From: Kryptolebias marmoratus
Taxonomy: Eukaryota > Chordata > Actinopteri > Cyprinodontiformes > Rivulidae
DNA length: 64,000 bases
Direction of reading: 5' to 3'
Assembly: GCF_001649575.2 (NCBI RefSeq)
Contig: NC_051434.1
Span: forward strand, 8,452,190-8,516,189
Positions 25,994 to 40,035 of this stretch are shown in pieces. The notes under the pieces are model-generated. The model made no database searches. It saw only the letters and a program-made list of their open reading frames with translations, and had not been told where the DNA came from. Position 1 is the stretch's first letter. Each line of letters begins with the position of its first letter. The position numbers were made by a program, and so were the translations under genes.

Positions 25994-28040
25994 CAAGAAA
26001 AAAGTCATTCTGTAGTGAAACAGTTGTCTCATAGCCAGACTTCTGCCTGCCCTTCCATCAGGTCCATTCTGGTGCTATCCAGTTCAGTAGATCTCATTAG
26101 CAGAGCTCATTAGTTCCTCCCAGTAAAATTAGACATAGCTTCTTGGTCGATTGGTTGGTTAACACAAAATGCTCTTAAATGTGCGAGTAATTGTTAATCA
26201 GTGTAACATTACCTGTGCCTTTTTCTTCTCTCTTTCTGTGTGTCAGTGGATTTAGTAAATAAACACACCTCCAAACTCTTACTTCGTCCTCAGAACTCTG
26301 TCAGTAACGCTTAAAGGGTCAATGAAGCATGTGAAATAAAAAAAACAACCAAACAAAAACACTTTGCTACTTTAATTGGTGGCCGTGAACCTGCAAAGTG
26401 AGGATTTTTTAATGCTCCTTAGTTAAATGTTAAGATGCATTTATAGCGTTTTCAGGGTTAATTTCTTTAAGTTGCCTTAATTAGTCGAGTTGCTATCGTT
26501 TCTCTTTCTTTCTTTTCTTCTTCTACATGCATTCACAAAAGCATAGACACGCAGGCAGGTGGATGCACTACAGGAAATGCAAATACGTACAGTTGAAGTT
26601 ATTATGTAAGCGTAGGGGGAGCTGCAGTGGTTTGTGGTGGAAAGTGCACCATAATTATAGTGGAAGCTATTATTCCTGTTTAAATGCTGTTTGTTTGTGA
26701 TTGGAAAGGAAGAACGATTTTCCGCAGAAATCTTTAAATGTGGTCCGATGATATGAAATGCCTTCATTTTGCTTCTACACGTGTGGGTGTGTGTGTTAGT
26801 TTCAGGCACTGAGCATGAGTTTTTATGCTAACTCTTATTTTGCTAAATTAGAGCCGATCCAACATTTTTGCCTAAAACTGAAGGTGTGCAGTGACGACAC
26901 ACCCAGTGGCTGAAATCAATTAAAAAGTATCGGTGGATTTATGAAATTATTAGTAATGTCGCATTTTATTTTAAAAAAGTAGTTTTTTCTGATGCTCATC
27001 TACAAGAATTCCGACTAATTCATTCAGTATTGTTGTTGTGCGTGATCACTTCATGGTATTATTTTGTGTTTCTGTTCAAACTTTCCATATTAAATCAAAG
27101 TTTTGGAGCGTTTTAGTGGATTATAGTCAAGATAAATTATTAGTACAAGTTACAGTAAGTGCTCCGCTTCTTTTGCACCCTTGAGTGCAAACACATGTGT
27201 GTCTATGATAGAGTGTGAGTTTGTATGTTTTTCATTATGTGGTCTTGTGGCTTTGCTTGGTGATGTTATTCAGTAGGGTGGATTGCTTTGAGCTGCTTGA
27301 TGCTTTTAGACGTGGTTTGGATTGTGTGTGTCCAAATATGTCTGTCCATGTGAATGTACATGCCTTCAGATGTGGACTACAGATGTTCAGGGATGCACTC
27401 TTGTTTGCGCGTGTGCATCTTGCGGTATTGGATAGTCTTTCATATGCTTTCTTTTTTTTTTTTCATTCCGACTTGCTTTAAACTCAGGAATGTTGAGCAG
27501 AGATAATTCAGTCATTCCCACAAGACAGTTTGACAGTCTTGCAAACACACAAACATGCTTGTTGCTTAAATGTTCTGAAGTCTGTTTCCATGATGTTGTG
27601 GCCAATGAAGACGTTCTGCTCCACTGAGTCCTTGTTTCTTCTCTCTGCCTGTCTGTAGAACCTCGTTCTTTTTGCTTCATTCTCACCGTCTGTCTCTTTC
27701 ACTCTTTTGCAGTCATCAAAAGTCACAACAGACTCGGGTTAGGAAGAAAACATGCCAAACTGCAAACGCCAACTACCTGTTCACCTGTTTGCACTAAATG
27801 GGTCATAGGACAGCCCGCAGTGCGTCTGATCATTTTGGGGTTTTTACATCTTTACAGTAAGGTGCGTTGCTCTGGGTTTCGCCCCATAACTTTGTTGTCG
27901 GTTTATCTTTGAGTTCAGGAGGGTGAGATTTATTCATCATATGAATGGCCTTAATACACACGCACAAAGCTGCATAAGCACATCGACACTGTAAGTCTGT
28001 CTTTTTGTTTGTTTCCCAAAATCTCAAAACAGCTAAAAGT

Positions 28041-28230
28041 TCTAATTATTTTCAATTAAAGACTATTAATTATGCAGGCAAAGATTTATAAAAAGGGTGT
28101 CACAGCATGCCGGGGCAATTAATGACTTAATTTGTTAGTTTGCTAATGATCGACTGGTTTAAAGGACACAGAATCAATCAAAGATCAAGATGGCAGATGT
28201 GTGTTTGACTCAGCCTGTTTGCTTCTGTCA
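28041..28230. promoter_or_regulatory. Candidate conserved noncoding element
   Basis: A block rich in homeodomain-type TAAT/ATTA cores (28062-28130), with AATCAATCAAAGATCAAG at 28172-28190 containing a TCF/LEF-like ATCAAAG. Free of simple repeats, unlike its surroundings. Inference from composition only; no alignment was done. Confidence 0.25.
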
Positions 28231-31200
28231 GCTCTGTTTCTAACAAGAATAGAATATCGCCAGTGGAAATGGCTCTTTTTTTAATTTTTAATGGTTCGGC
28301 CAGTTTCAGAAATTGCACATCACAGTCTAAATCAGTGTGATATTACAAAAATAATTAGCTGGTCGTAGTCTCCAGTCTGGCTCAAGAATGGGCTGGTTAT
28401 CATGTTCAAGGTGTACCACAGTTTTCAAAACCTGCAAAGATTTCTTTATAACACTGGGTTCCTGTGTATGGATGTTTTTATTTTTCCTGATTGATCAGAA
28501 ACATGCAGTTTATGAATCCCTCAGGTTGCATGATGCATGAAGTAAAAGCTTTCTGTTTTGGCTGAATGAAAGGAACCACCTGAACAGATTTAAGTCTTTT
28601 TATTTAACTTTTGTTTGTGGTTATTTCCAACTAAAGCATTAATTACAGCTACATGTTAAGTGCATTATTCCACTACTAGAAATACAATAAAACTGTGACA
28701 ATTAGCTTTTCTTATTGTAATACTTTTCTTATTGTGGTACTAAAAAAAGTACTAAAACCCCATGGTCACAGGTTGTGTTAAGAAAATATTGTATGATTAT
28801 TTTATTTTATTTTTGTCTGAAAACCTTTCCAATCATTGTCAAAAGTTTATCCAAGTGAACAAAAACCCTGTCTGTTCAGAATAGATGAAATAGTTGAATG
28901 CATTAATTGTCTACATATCCAAGGACTCATCATTTTTATGCTCACTCTTAAAACTGGTCTGACCACTCCTTTGTGAAGTTGTTTTAAATTCTGTTTTTTA
29001 GGATTTGAACTGAAAAATGTCAAATCTGTCACCAACAGACCGGCTGACTTTGTTCATATTTATATTAAAGATTATATTCACCAAGTTGAACCAAATTTAT
29101 CTTCTTGATTTCATTGATTTGTTAGCTGTTACAGTAGTACTTATTGTCTTGTTAATAATTCATTTTATAGTTTACAATTCGTTGAGTAAATGAACTTTAG
29201 GCGACTTGAACATAGGAAAAAATGTACCTGTACATTAACTGGAGTGAAAATATTAATGTATTTGTTTTGACTGAAAACAATCTTAGATGCTGTCCATATT
29301 TTTACACAAGCCTGTCAACAAACTGTTAAAAGTTCACCCTTGAACCTCCCACTGGTTTTACCTCCGCCGTCACGCTAGCAGACACAACAATCAGTTTTTC
29401 TGCTCCGTTCTTTTTTTTTCTTCAACAGCTTGAGAAGGATTTTCCTAAACTTCACCTGTTAGTGTGCTTAGTCTGTGGGGACAGCTTTTCCCTGCCAAAA
29501 CCGAGTGACAATTATTAGGGTCTTGGTGTTTTTTTTCCAGCACTGGTTATGAAAGTGCCGCTTTTATGTTCCAACTTTCCTGTGGAAAAAGCCATTAATC
29601 AGATTAAGGCTGGTTCTCAGGCAAAAGCTCAAGAAACCTGGCGTTCTAAGCCTTTGCACACATTGGACATTAAGATTTCAAGCACATATTATACATGCTT
29701 ACTCAGAACAGGCTCCTGTTTTTTTTTAAAAAAAAAAGTACATTAGTCCATTAGATTTCCATCACAACCGGCTCCTGTCTAACTGAATTTGTTCGGCGTA
29801 TTTGGTCAGGGGGCAGTTGTGTACGCCACCTACCTGTTTGTGTTTGCACACATGCAACTTGCATGTATGCTCTTGTCTGGGTGTGCGCAGTCGTGGGCGT
29901 GTGCTTTTTTTTGTTAGGCTTGCTCAAAAACCTGTGTTGTAGCCAAGGGGACAAGTGTTAACAAGCTCTGTGCAGACTGTACTTATTTATTCCATATGCT
30001 GGTGATGTATACAGCTGTGCGCTGCCCCTGGTGCGTCTGGTAGGAAAATGGAATCACTCTGCAGTCGCTGCCTGCTAAGTCAGCTTGACTGGGGCTGCTC
30101 ATGCTTAGAAAAAGGGTTCTGAAACGCAAGCTTTACTCATATTAAACACCTTTTTACCCGTGCATTAATCATTGCAATGGCATGCCTTTACTTTGCACTG
30201 ATTGCACATTTGTCCTGTCTGATTATTACCAACTATCACCCTTCATCTGTACATCTTGACATCATAGAAAAAGCTAAAGAGTCTTGTTTCACATTTTGTA
30301 TTCATCACAATCCCTACAGAGCTCAACATTGATGGAAGGGGTGGTGAGGGGAACTTAGGCTCAAGCTTTTGCTGCCAGGCCCAGAACCTGCCAGAACCAG
30401 AACCACTACACAGGATGATAAAGACAGCTTCCAGGCTGATGGCTAATGGTGGAGCCGCAGCTAGCAGCCAGAACAGCCAGTCACAGCGGCCAGGCTGCCT
30501 GGCAGTAGCACAACAACTTGCCAAAACAATAAGAACAGAGTAGCTGGAGGCGGTGAGATAGTTCCAATTGGTAGTTTGTTCTCATTCAGGTTCCCATCGG
30601 AGCCAAGACCAACCAAGTCAGTCACCATGATACACTGACTTTACAGTACATTGCTGTGTTTGTGTGTCTGTGCTGCCAGTGATGAGGGTGTTTGTTCAGA
30701 AACAAGGGCACATAAGTAGAATAAAATTACTAACAAGAATACAGGAAAAAGAAACATTTTTAGGAATATATGCCGTGTTTACATATAACATTCCAAACAA
30801 TGTCTGTTGAAGCCTTAATTGCTAATTGTTTGCAGAAGGAAAGTTTCCACACTTCAGAGAGGACCTTTTAGTGCCTGTGTCCAAGCTATTTGTTTGTGAC
30901 CAAAACACAAAAACAAGTGCTAATTACCATCTTGTATCTACAGATGAGTTTTAGGTGTGGCTGGAATGAATAATTGTGGCTTCTGTTCACTGTTTAGCTT
31001 CACCTATAGTGCTTCATAGACTTGATTAGTGGAGTTTTGTAGCAAACTGTAATAAGTTCTTAGTCCAGTCAACTTTAAAGTTGGAAATGCATTTGGAAAG
31101 AAGAACTTTGTACATAAATTTGATGTTAATTGAACTATATTTACACTTTCATGCTTTTGAAGTTTGATTAACTTGCATTTCTTTCATTTGTTTCAAGTTA

Positions 31201-32344
31201 ATTAAATTTATTAGCTCGATTGGATAAAAAAACATTATCATTCACCTTTGTCTTTTGGCCTCAGGCAATACTAAATTGACAGGATCTGAAAGTGATTGTT
31301 ATAGTGGTGTACTAACTTTGGTGTACAGGAAACATGTTATATTTAGGCAGCAGTATAAAGCACTGCAGTATATTATGTGCAGTCTCTTCTCTATTCATTT
31401 GAAAGGAAGTTTCCTTTTCAGCGAAATGAGTCAGTGCTCCCACTGCTCTCAATCATGGCATCATATCACCAGAACCCACTTATTTGGTCTTAACAAATCA
31501 ATGCTGAGTAAGTCAACCTAAAATATTGGATGCTTCTGTCTCCAGCTGCTTTGACTCCCTCAGACAGTTTTGCCTGCAATAACAAACACTGTTGAATTTT
31601 AATCCTGAATCCTTTCAGGGCCAGTTGTCTGTAATGGAACATAAAGCGCTCTATATTGTTAAAAATGTTGGACGACCTGCTGCGTCTTTGACTGCTAAAG
31701 GAGAAAAGCAAAGTAAGAGATTGGCAGCAAATGGATTTAATGACTGTCTGCGAAATCGCAGCAGAGAAGGATTTTTTTCCCCCTTTTTTTTTAGTCAAAA
31801 TGGTGACTGAAACGGTAAGAGAGATGACATTTACTTCAACTTATAGTACAAGACAGAACTAGTGGAACAACGCTGAATATAAATTCATGTTTCAATCTTA
31901 GGTTGAGCCAAAAGAGCCGTCTGAGCTTTATTTAGTCAAATTCTGCTCAGGTCTGGAGTGTGACTCAGCTTCAGGACTGCTGCCGTTTAAATTACCACAG
32001 TGAAATCTGACTCAACGCTCTGTGATTTCTGTGCAGGCTGATGCGCTTTTTTCAAATCTCAAGATAAATCTTGTGGTAAAACCGAGTGGCGCATACTTAT
32101 TTTATTTGGCAGAGGTGTCCTCTTAGCTCTGATGTTTGTTTACTTTTTAACAGAGAAGGTAGAAACGCAGACATCTCAAATTGTCTGCTTTGATTACAGT
32201 TTTCTGTTGCACAAAGGTCACCGTGCTGCACTAATCAGCCTGCATCGTCTTTACCTATGAATTATCCTCTGTCACGCCATCAGACTGTAGAGGGTCTCAG
32301 CAAATTCCTGATCTTCCTTTTTATAGGAGTAATAACATTTATAT

Positions 32345-32779
32345 GAAAGGCCTGTCTGTGTGTGTCTGTCTCTTACCAAAATATCTCATGAACCACTGGA
32401 AAAATTTGAAGAAAACTCGCAAAAAGTAATAATTGGATTGGCCAACCACTTTCAAAATGGCAGCCACAGCCGCATGACCTTACACAAAAAATGGCTGTAT
32501 TTCAGTTAATTTAACCTAAAATTTGGTGCTGAAGTAGCTGAGACTCATCCCCAACACATATTCCAAGCACTAACAGAGTTCGCAAGATTTTTGTTGGATG
32601 TACATCTGCACCTGAATAACATTCAGAGTCGGTTTAATTTAAGATGGCGCCACAGCTAATCGACATTAGCCAACACAAGAAATGGTTATAGCTCAGTCAG
32701 TTTTACAGATATTGAGCTAAAATTTGATGTAGTAGCTGAGAGTTGTTCATAACACATGCTCTGAGCGGGACGTCTCATG
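32345..32779 (+). repeat. Dimeric dispersed repeat family A, copy 2
   Basis: It shares with 3745-4345 the order of blocks: ATATCTCATGAACCACTGG, AAAATGGCAGCCACAGC, AAAATGGCTGTA, GTAGCTGAGACTCAT and CAACACATATTCCAAGC. A second, shorter unit from about 32600 has ACATCTGCACCTGAATAAC and AAGATGGCGCCACAGC. Same strand as copy 1. Confidence 0.75.
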
Positions 32780-33223
32780 AAGTCCAGTGAGAACGCATTT
32801 TGGGTGATATTCATTCCTTCAAGGACTGCTAGGCCTTAAATTCTCTCAGATTATGTGAACATATCAGACAGATGGTAATAACTAGACCATCTTGAGTTTA
32901 CAATTATCCCGCACCTAAAAAGTCACTATATTAGCCGGCATAACTAGTCAAGATTTATTCTTCGGAGCTGAAGAGATCCAAGTTTTTTAGGACACCTGCC
33001 CCAGTTGCTTAATGGAAAAATTTTTTTACAACCACTCTGCTGGAATATTAAGTTGAATACCCACCTTTAGACTGAGGAAAACGACTAACCTTTAATGGAT
33101 AAGTGCCCCAGAATGCCTAATGCTAAGCTTTTTTAGTGTGTGTGGTAATCTCTATAGCAGGTTCCTTGCCATTAGTGCACCACAGAACAAGGCAGCAATT
33201 CATTCAGCAGGTTTAACTGTCTG

Positions 33224-33254
33224 GTGTGTGTGTGTGTGTAAGTGTGTGTGTGTG
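33224..33254. repeat. (TG)n microsatellite, interrupted
   Basis: Two TG runs separated by a single interruption (TAAG). Confidence 0.9.
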
Positions 33255-34216
33255 CGAGAGTTTTCTAACTGTAGTCTGCGTGTTGTTTTTAGAGGGAATT
33301 GTTTCCGTACGCCTGTCTGCACCATATGGGCCAATGTGGGGGGAAAAAAACGGGCCTCTTTAGGGGTCTGTGTGTATGGGAATCCATATATATGTGTGAG
33401 CGAGTGAGGTTGTGTGTATTTTTGTGCAGCAGTCTGGATTGCCTAGAGTGAAGCTGTAATAACAAAAACGTCTTGAGAAAACGAGGAGAAAGACATCATA
33501 GGAGCAGTGATGTCTGTCCTCTTTCCTCCCACTCATGCTCACACATACATGCACCGTCACTGTTCTCTCCTCTGATTTTAATCATTCCCCCCCCTTGTCA
33601 CATTTGCAATTGTTTCCTTTGTATTTTGTGACAAACCTAATGTGATGTTTTACTCTCTTGATCACTTTCTATTTTCCTCCCAATTATCACTTTTCTTTTT
33701 AGCAATTGCTTTTGCCGCTCTCTCGTCATTTAAATCCGTCTTGAGGGCAGAAAATTGTTTTCAACCTGATGAGAATAATCACTTCATTTTTTTCCCCCTC
33801 TCTCTTTCCTGTAATCACTTTCTTCTCTCCTTTTGTTTTTCATTTGTCTGTTTTGTTTTCACGTTGTCGTTTATTTTTCCTTTTTTCTAATTGGCCTAAA
33901 CCTCTGAGCTGTGGTAATGACTTCTGAGGTTAACAAGCTTCTGCTAACAATCACTCACTCACATGTACACGCACACAAAAGCACAAAGTTGTGCGACCAA
34001 ACACACACTCGCAAGCATCCCTAAGTAAGCAGGTGTGTACACACAATTCATGGAAGATGATTACTAAAAATTAAACTCATAGAAGGAAGCATGCACACAA
34101 AAGCAACACACACCCTTGTGAAGATTTGCCTACAATAAACCTCCTAAAATCAGCTAGCTCTCACATTTGATTTATGATGTTTAGCACAGTTTTAGTTTGT
34201 GTTTTGGAGTTCTATC

Positions 34217-34825
34217 TTAAAGGGATAGTTTAGAACCTCTGATGAGGGGTTCTGCACAAATGATATCTTAAGGTAGCATTTCACTGGGCTGCGACTGTTG
34301 GAGGCTAGTTGGTGATTCAAACGTGACTGAAAGTTGCAGGAAAATTAGTAATTTTTAGTTGCAGTGTCACTGAAATCTGAGTGTTTGTGACCAAGTGAAC
34401 AACGAACCACGTGGCTGCCTTTTTAGTAGTCAGTTTTTGAAAACCACAGCTTATTGTTGTGTGCATGTCTTCCAAAATTGTGTTTTAGACCATGTGCATT
34501 ATTTTGTTGCTCATCTCTTCCCACATCATGACCACCTGAGCCCACTTTGTACCCACCTTAGCAGCCGCCCCAGTGTTTTAGATTTATCCTACTGGAGTAG
34601 ACTTTTGACATATGTATGTAGACAAAATTGTGTGATTCTGCATCAACGACAATGGTTTTTAAAATAGCATTTGCACAAACCACAATGGAAATTATTCTTT
34701 ATTGTTGTTGGTCTTGGCCTCGCTCAGTGAATCAAGTCAAAATTAAACTCAGTCACAGAACTATCTGCAAGAGGTAAGATGTTTCTGCAAAATCCCACTT
34801 TAAAACATCTGAACTGACCCTTTAA
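34217..34825. mobile_element. Miniature inverted-repeat transposon family B, copy 1 (TTAA ends)
   Basis: It starts TTAAAGGGATAGTTTAGA at 34217, and its right end read in reverse complement is TTAAAGGGTCAGTTCAGA, then AGTGGGATTTTGC against GAGGGGTTCTGC on the left. Imperfect inverted ends of about 45 bases, both bounded by TTAA, fit a nonautonomous DNA transposon with a TTAA target (piggyBac-like). No transposase is present. Confidence 0.6.
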
Positions 34826-37123
34826 GTTTCTTTCTTAAAATCAAAGAATCACATTTCAGTGCATAAAGTGTGCTTTCTTGTCAAACATGTAAGGAAGTGA
34901 ACATCCGTCATCTGGGTGTGCATGCATTTAAATGTTGATAATACCCCCTGAGGATTGGGGTAATATGTGGTTTTTGTAAATTTGAGATTACAGAAAATTA
35001 AAGCGTATGCCCGGTCTGAAGATAAGTTGCAGAATTGGATAGTAGTCCATTTAGAAATAAAAGTATTCTGATACAGGTCAACCTTTGGTTTATTCAATAA
35101 AACCACTGAATACAGAAACTCTTCAGTGTTTGAATCCATAGTTTCTCACTTGAAACACTTTGGAAAATAAAGCTTTTGGTTTCTGTGAATACTAACTTGT
35201 AAGTAAATGTTATATTTCTTCTTAAAGTGAAGGCTGAAGAGGCCAAAGTACACAGGTGCCTAAAACATCACCTTCAGTCTCTTTTTTTCTGACTTTGTGC
35301 ATTCACCAACAGATTAAAGCGTTTGGGGAGCATAGCTTTGAGATGCTAAATTCCACTAAGCCTTATTGATGACTGGAATCTGACTTGAGTCCTGTCTGCG
35401 GTGTGCTAGTTCTCCTGGTGTGAACTCAGCTTTAATCTCCTCTCCTCTTTCTTTCTTCCTTTCTGGTATCTTGATATGGTCTGTGTTTCTGCCGTGACTT
35501 CTAAACATTTACATTTCTGCTTTCAAGTGCTGTTTATATATGGCTCTTATCTGCTATCTAACACACACACACACTGAGACAGGGACAGACAGTGAATCAA
35601 ATCTTCAGTCGTCCCGACAGCAACACTGTTGCTATGTCCATAATAGGACAGGAGGCGAGGGAAAGCATAAGGCAGACGGAGAAGAGAAGAGTGCCACATA
35701 GACAGAAGGAGGGGGAGGCAGATAATTTGCCACCAGAGTGTTTTGCGGTGAGGTGAGGCGTGGAACTTTGGTGACTTTAGCTCACAGGCTTTTTTGTGGT
35801 GTTCCACTGATTCTCAGTAGGGAAATTTCTCTTTTCATCTCTCTCCCCCCCCTCTTCAGATTGCTGCCCCTGTTACAGAACAGCACCCCAGAGACTGGTA
35901 GAGATTTGATGTCTTGCACAAGGATACTTTAGTGGAGACAGCTTTTCACTCAGAGCTGGGATGCTTTGATTCACCGTGTCACCTTACCTCGCTACCCTGT
36001 GCACACTTGAGCGTTTATCTTGATAAACTCTTGACAAATTTCTTGTGTGGCAAAACCTCTGGGACCAGAAGGTCCAGTCTCATCTTTACTCAACATGGAG
36101 GGACTGTTAAGTCAACTGGGCTGTATGATATTCCTTCAAAGGCTGAAGATCCAAAATATTGCTCAGTTTCTTCAGAAAATGGATAAATACTCTGAAGCAA
36201 ACTGCCACTTTTTATCACTGAAAACTGTGAATTGTGGTTTGGCCCATAGCTCAGACTAAATAAGTCATTTGAAGAAGGTACTTTGGAGCTTAGGAAGCTG
36301 CAAAAGCTTTTGTTTTTCTTTACAGCTTTTGATTTTTCTAATTTTTTTGACATTTTGCAAGTAAACATGGATTTATAGACCAAGAATAACGGTCCGGGTC
36401 CTAAAGATGTCACGATGAGAAGCTTTTCCGTCCAGTGGAACATGACTAAAGCACACAGGAGTCCATCTTGTTTACCCTGTTCACCACAGCAGCCGCTGGC
36501 CTACGAATGGGCAGTGTGCTTACATTTCCCTTGCAAGATTGCCCCTTCTTTGAGACACATCACCCTCCCAGGTTTGGCATGACAACACTGCTGGCTTGAT
36601 ATCTGTCAAATTGGCTAATGAGCTCCTACTATTTTCAGAAAAATTTATTTGAAAGCAAGGCAAGAGAAAAAAAAAAAGTTAATTTTTTGCAGGGATTAGA
36701 AATATCAAAGCCTACAAGTTCCCATTTAATAGGATCAGTTGGTGACAATGTATTTAGAATTACCTCCATTTGACAGCATTAATCCGTTTTCTTTTGTTGG
36801 GGATAGTTAATTTTTTTGTGGCAGGGAGATGTGCCGTGAATGGCAGGATGATGGATAAACAGTAGGCTTGTGAAGAAAGACAGTGAGTGATAGAAAGTCT
36901 TGTAAAAGAAGAATTATGGTAGCGAGAATATAAAGGGGTGATGCTCAGAGAGAGATTGAGGGAGGAAATGACACATAGGTGGAAAGAATCTCATCCCTCC
37001 TCCTGTCTCATGCTCACCTCGTTTTTCCCTGCACACTTTCACACACTCGCTCACACACTCATTATAATTGAACAGTACTTGAACATTTCTTATCTGCATA
37101 TCTGTCCAAAGGGGTTCAAAGTG

Positions 37124-37170
37124 AAGAATTAGAATTCTTGGAATTCTAATTCCAAGAATTAGAATTCTTG
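37124..37170. repeat. Direct and inverted GAATTC/GAATTA cluster
   Basis: AAGAATTAGAATTCTTG occurs at 37124-37140 and again at 37154-37170. Between them GAATTCTAATTCC is nearly the reverse complement of the same core, so the block can fold on itself in more than one way. Confidence 0.85.
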
Positions 37171-39869
37171 CGTGCAGACATGCATGTGCCATGTGATTCT
37201 TATCAAACTGACTCATAGCTGCTTTTAAGGCAATGAATTTACAACTCATCTTCTTTCTTTCTTTCTTTCTGCCCATCTCCTCCTTTTCCGGGTGTCTTTC
37301 TAAGTCTCTCGTTCCGTGCCTCTCGCTTTATTGGTCTCCGTGCGTTTCTTCAAAATCTAGTGAAATAAACTGTCAGTTTTTATTTGTTTTATTGTTTCTG
37401 AAAAACCAAAAGAAATTTTTTTTAAGCTTTTGAAAAGTCTCAAAAGATAAAACGCACACAGGCACCTTTTCCTTTAATTGGTTCAGAGCAAATAAACACG
37501 ACTGGATGGTGCTGTCAGAAGGTGGCAATCTCGGCCGGGTTAGGCGGTCTGTGGTCACTAACCAAGAACAAAATCTCAAAGAAAATGAAACATTCAAAAT
37601 AGTCTGCATCAGCCAAAAGGAAAATGGAAAATTGTACTCTGAATTTTTTAAAATTCTTTTTATACTTTGGTGCTGGATATCAATCTAGAACTTGAATATT
37701 CTTTTAGTCAGTTTTATAGTTGGTCTGTTTTAAAAAAGTTGCAGTTTTTCATCCGCATGCCTAGCATCACAAAACCATTAAGTGATAGCAGCACCATTTG
37801 TCACACCCACTCACCAACTCAACTCTGTGACTACTTCCATTGGTGGGTCAGAGAAGCAGCAGCTGCACATTGACTTTAATTGCCCTCATGCCACCTTGGT
37901 CGTAAACAAGTCACTTTGTAGTGATGGGGGAAGATAATCTTAGGCTCGGCTTGGAAGTGTTTGTGAAAGGGCCTATTGTTCAAAGCTTGGTAATGAGCTG
38001 ATTTGACTTAGGATGTGCTAATCTCAAAGATGTACACATTAGTTGATAAACTGATTTAACCTTTTTATGAGGCAGTCTCCAAGGACAAACTGTTCTAACT
38101 TGCCAAGTATTTGCAGTAATCTTAGTTATGTGTGCCTTCAGGTTGTTGAATATTTCTAAGTGTTGTGGTTTGTTGTTGTTGTTTTTTTTTTATTCAAGCA
38201 CAATGGTGCATTTACGGTCATAATAGCACATGTTCATAATGTTTATACCACAAAACAGGCTGTAGTCACTGAAGGCAAGGGAAACAGCCCAAAGGCAGTT
38301 ACTGCACATTCACAGTATGTTGTAGCTTGGGCTCATTTTCCTATTGACGCTTATATCTAGTTAACATTTAAGAGTAGTCTTTTTGTGGTTTGACCCAGGC
38401 ACCGTGAAGCATTGACTTATGCAAAGTTGATAGTTTCAGATGGCAATTGCAGTAAAAGCTGCACACAGAAATGCATTTCACCGCTCACCAAGGCTGTGTT
38501 GTATGTTTTTTTTTTGTTTTTTTTTTCACGCTATTCATCAGCAGAATAGATCAGACAGAGATTAGAAGAAAGAATAAAAAGAGATGAAAAGAAGGGCAGG
38601 ACGAAAGGGAGGGGTTGGATATAAAATGAGAGATGAAAGGATTTAAGGTGTAGTATCAGTTAGATAGGTTTAAGCTCTTAACTCTGTGTGAATGCGCGTC
38701 TGCGCATGAAATCATGCTTGTGTATGTGGATTTTTTGATGGGTGTACCAGCAGTTAGATGGGTGTGAAACAGTACATACCTTTGTCCTTATTACTCATCC
38801 GCACCTGAATCTCTTTAAATCTTTGACCTATTTAAAGTCTCCTGATCTAGATGGAAGATTGCATGATTTATCCTCACCGCATACTTGAAAGAGGCTGATC
38901 TGACAGTTCTGACAGAACAAGTGAGATGGGGTGTGTTAACTAAGCCACGTCATTAAGTCGAGGCCCGATAATAGGGAACCCAAGCTCAGTGTTCCACCCC
39001 TCATAAAACACACCTCCTAGGTGTCATCAAGAATTTTGGTAGCGTCTTTGAAGATCATTTCCATAAATATACTGATTTACAAGGTTACATCTGCTATTTC
39101 AGTTTGGGCTTTTGCTAACACATTTTTATGTTTTTTATTAAGTAAGCTAAAAGTAGATGCATGGTGATACTGAGTGTTTAGCTATAAAACCTTTTTAGAG
39201 GTGTGCCTACAGTCAGTTGTTGGACTTATCACAAAGCTGTATCTATGTTTAGCAGCAGTGATTGTGCTTGGTGAACATGTTGCATGCTTTCTACAATCCG
39301 GGTATAATGTTTCTGCCCTCAGGGTCGCACTATGATAAATAGCAGGCTAAAATCAAAGTGAATTTCCACAGCAGGTATTTACAAGGCCCTCTGTTTACAT
39401 GGCATTACTTTCTCTTATTTAAGTTATTATCCAAAGTGCATTGCTGATGGGGTGCTGGCGCCTGGTCCACAATACGCGATTAATGGTCGATGCCACTCTG
39501 TCGATATTTCAGTCAGAAGACTCGTGTCAAGACGGCCCTCCTTGAATAATTGCCACCTTCATCCTGCTCGCAAAGCATCTGCTCCTCGCCCCTCCATAAA
39601 ATCATCCAGAGAATCCTGAGACGGATAGTCACAGCAGATCGATTTCAGTTAATCATGTTGAGAATGCAGAATTAGATCAAATCGAGTACATCAGAGCCAC
39701 CTGGGGTGTGTGTGCAAGCTGTGCAACTTGTTTTAAAGGCTGACGTTACCAAGTCATTTTGGGCCAACTTGAACAATATGTACCTGATCTACGAGACAAG
39801 TTAGATGACAAGTATTATTGACTAATATGGGAGTTGCTTTAGTCATTTAAATAAAAAGAACATGTCATG

Positions 39870-40035
39870 CCCATCTGTTCATCTATTATGATTGCCTTAT
39901 TCTGTTCAGGGACTTGTGGATTGAAGACTAGCCAAAGTTGGACAAAAGGATGAGGTAGACACCTAAACAGACCGGAAGCTTGTTTGTCACAGGGCTAACA
40001 TGTATAGCTGTTCATGCAAACACTCTAACTGCAAG
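39870..40035. repeat. Degenerate interspersed repeat
   Basis: The order CTGTTCATCTATTATG, TTATTCTGTTCAGGG, AGACACC, CAGACCGG, TTGTCACAGGGCTAACA and TTCATGC-AAACACTC matches the layout of a widespread fish repeat (a summary-table-like 'tetranucleotide then GGG-ACC' element). It is heavily mutated and noncoding. Confidence 0.4.
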
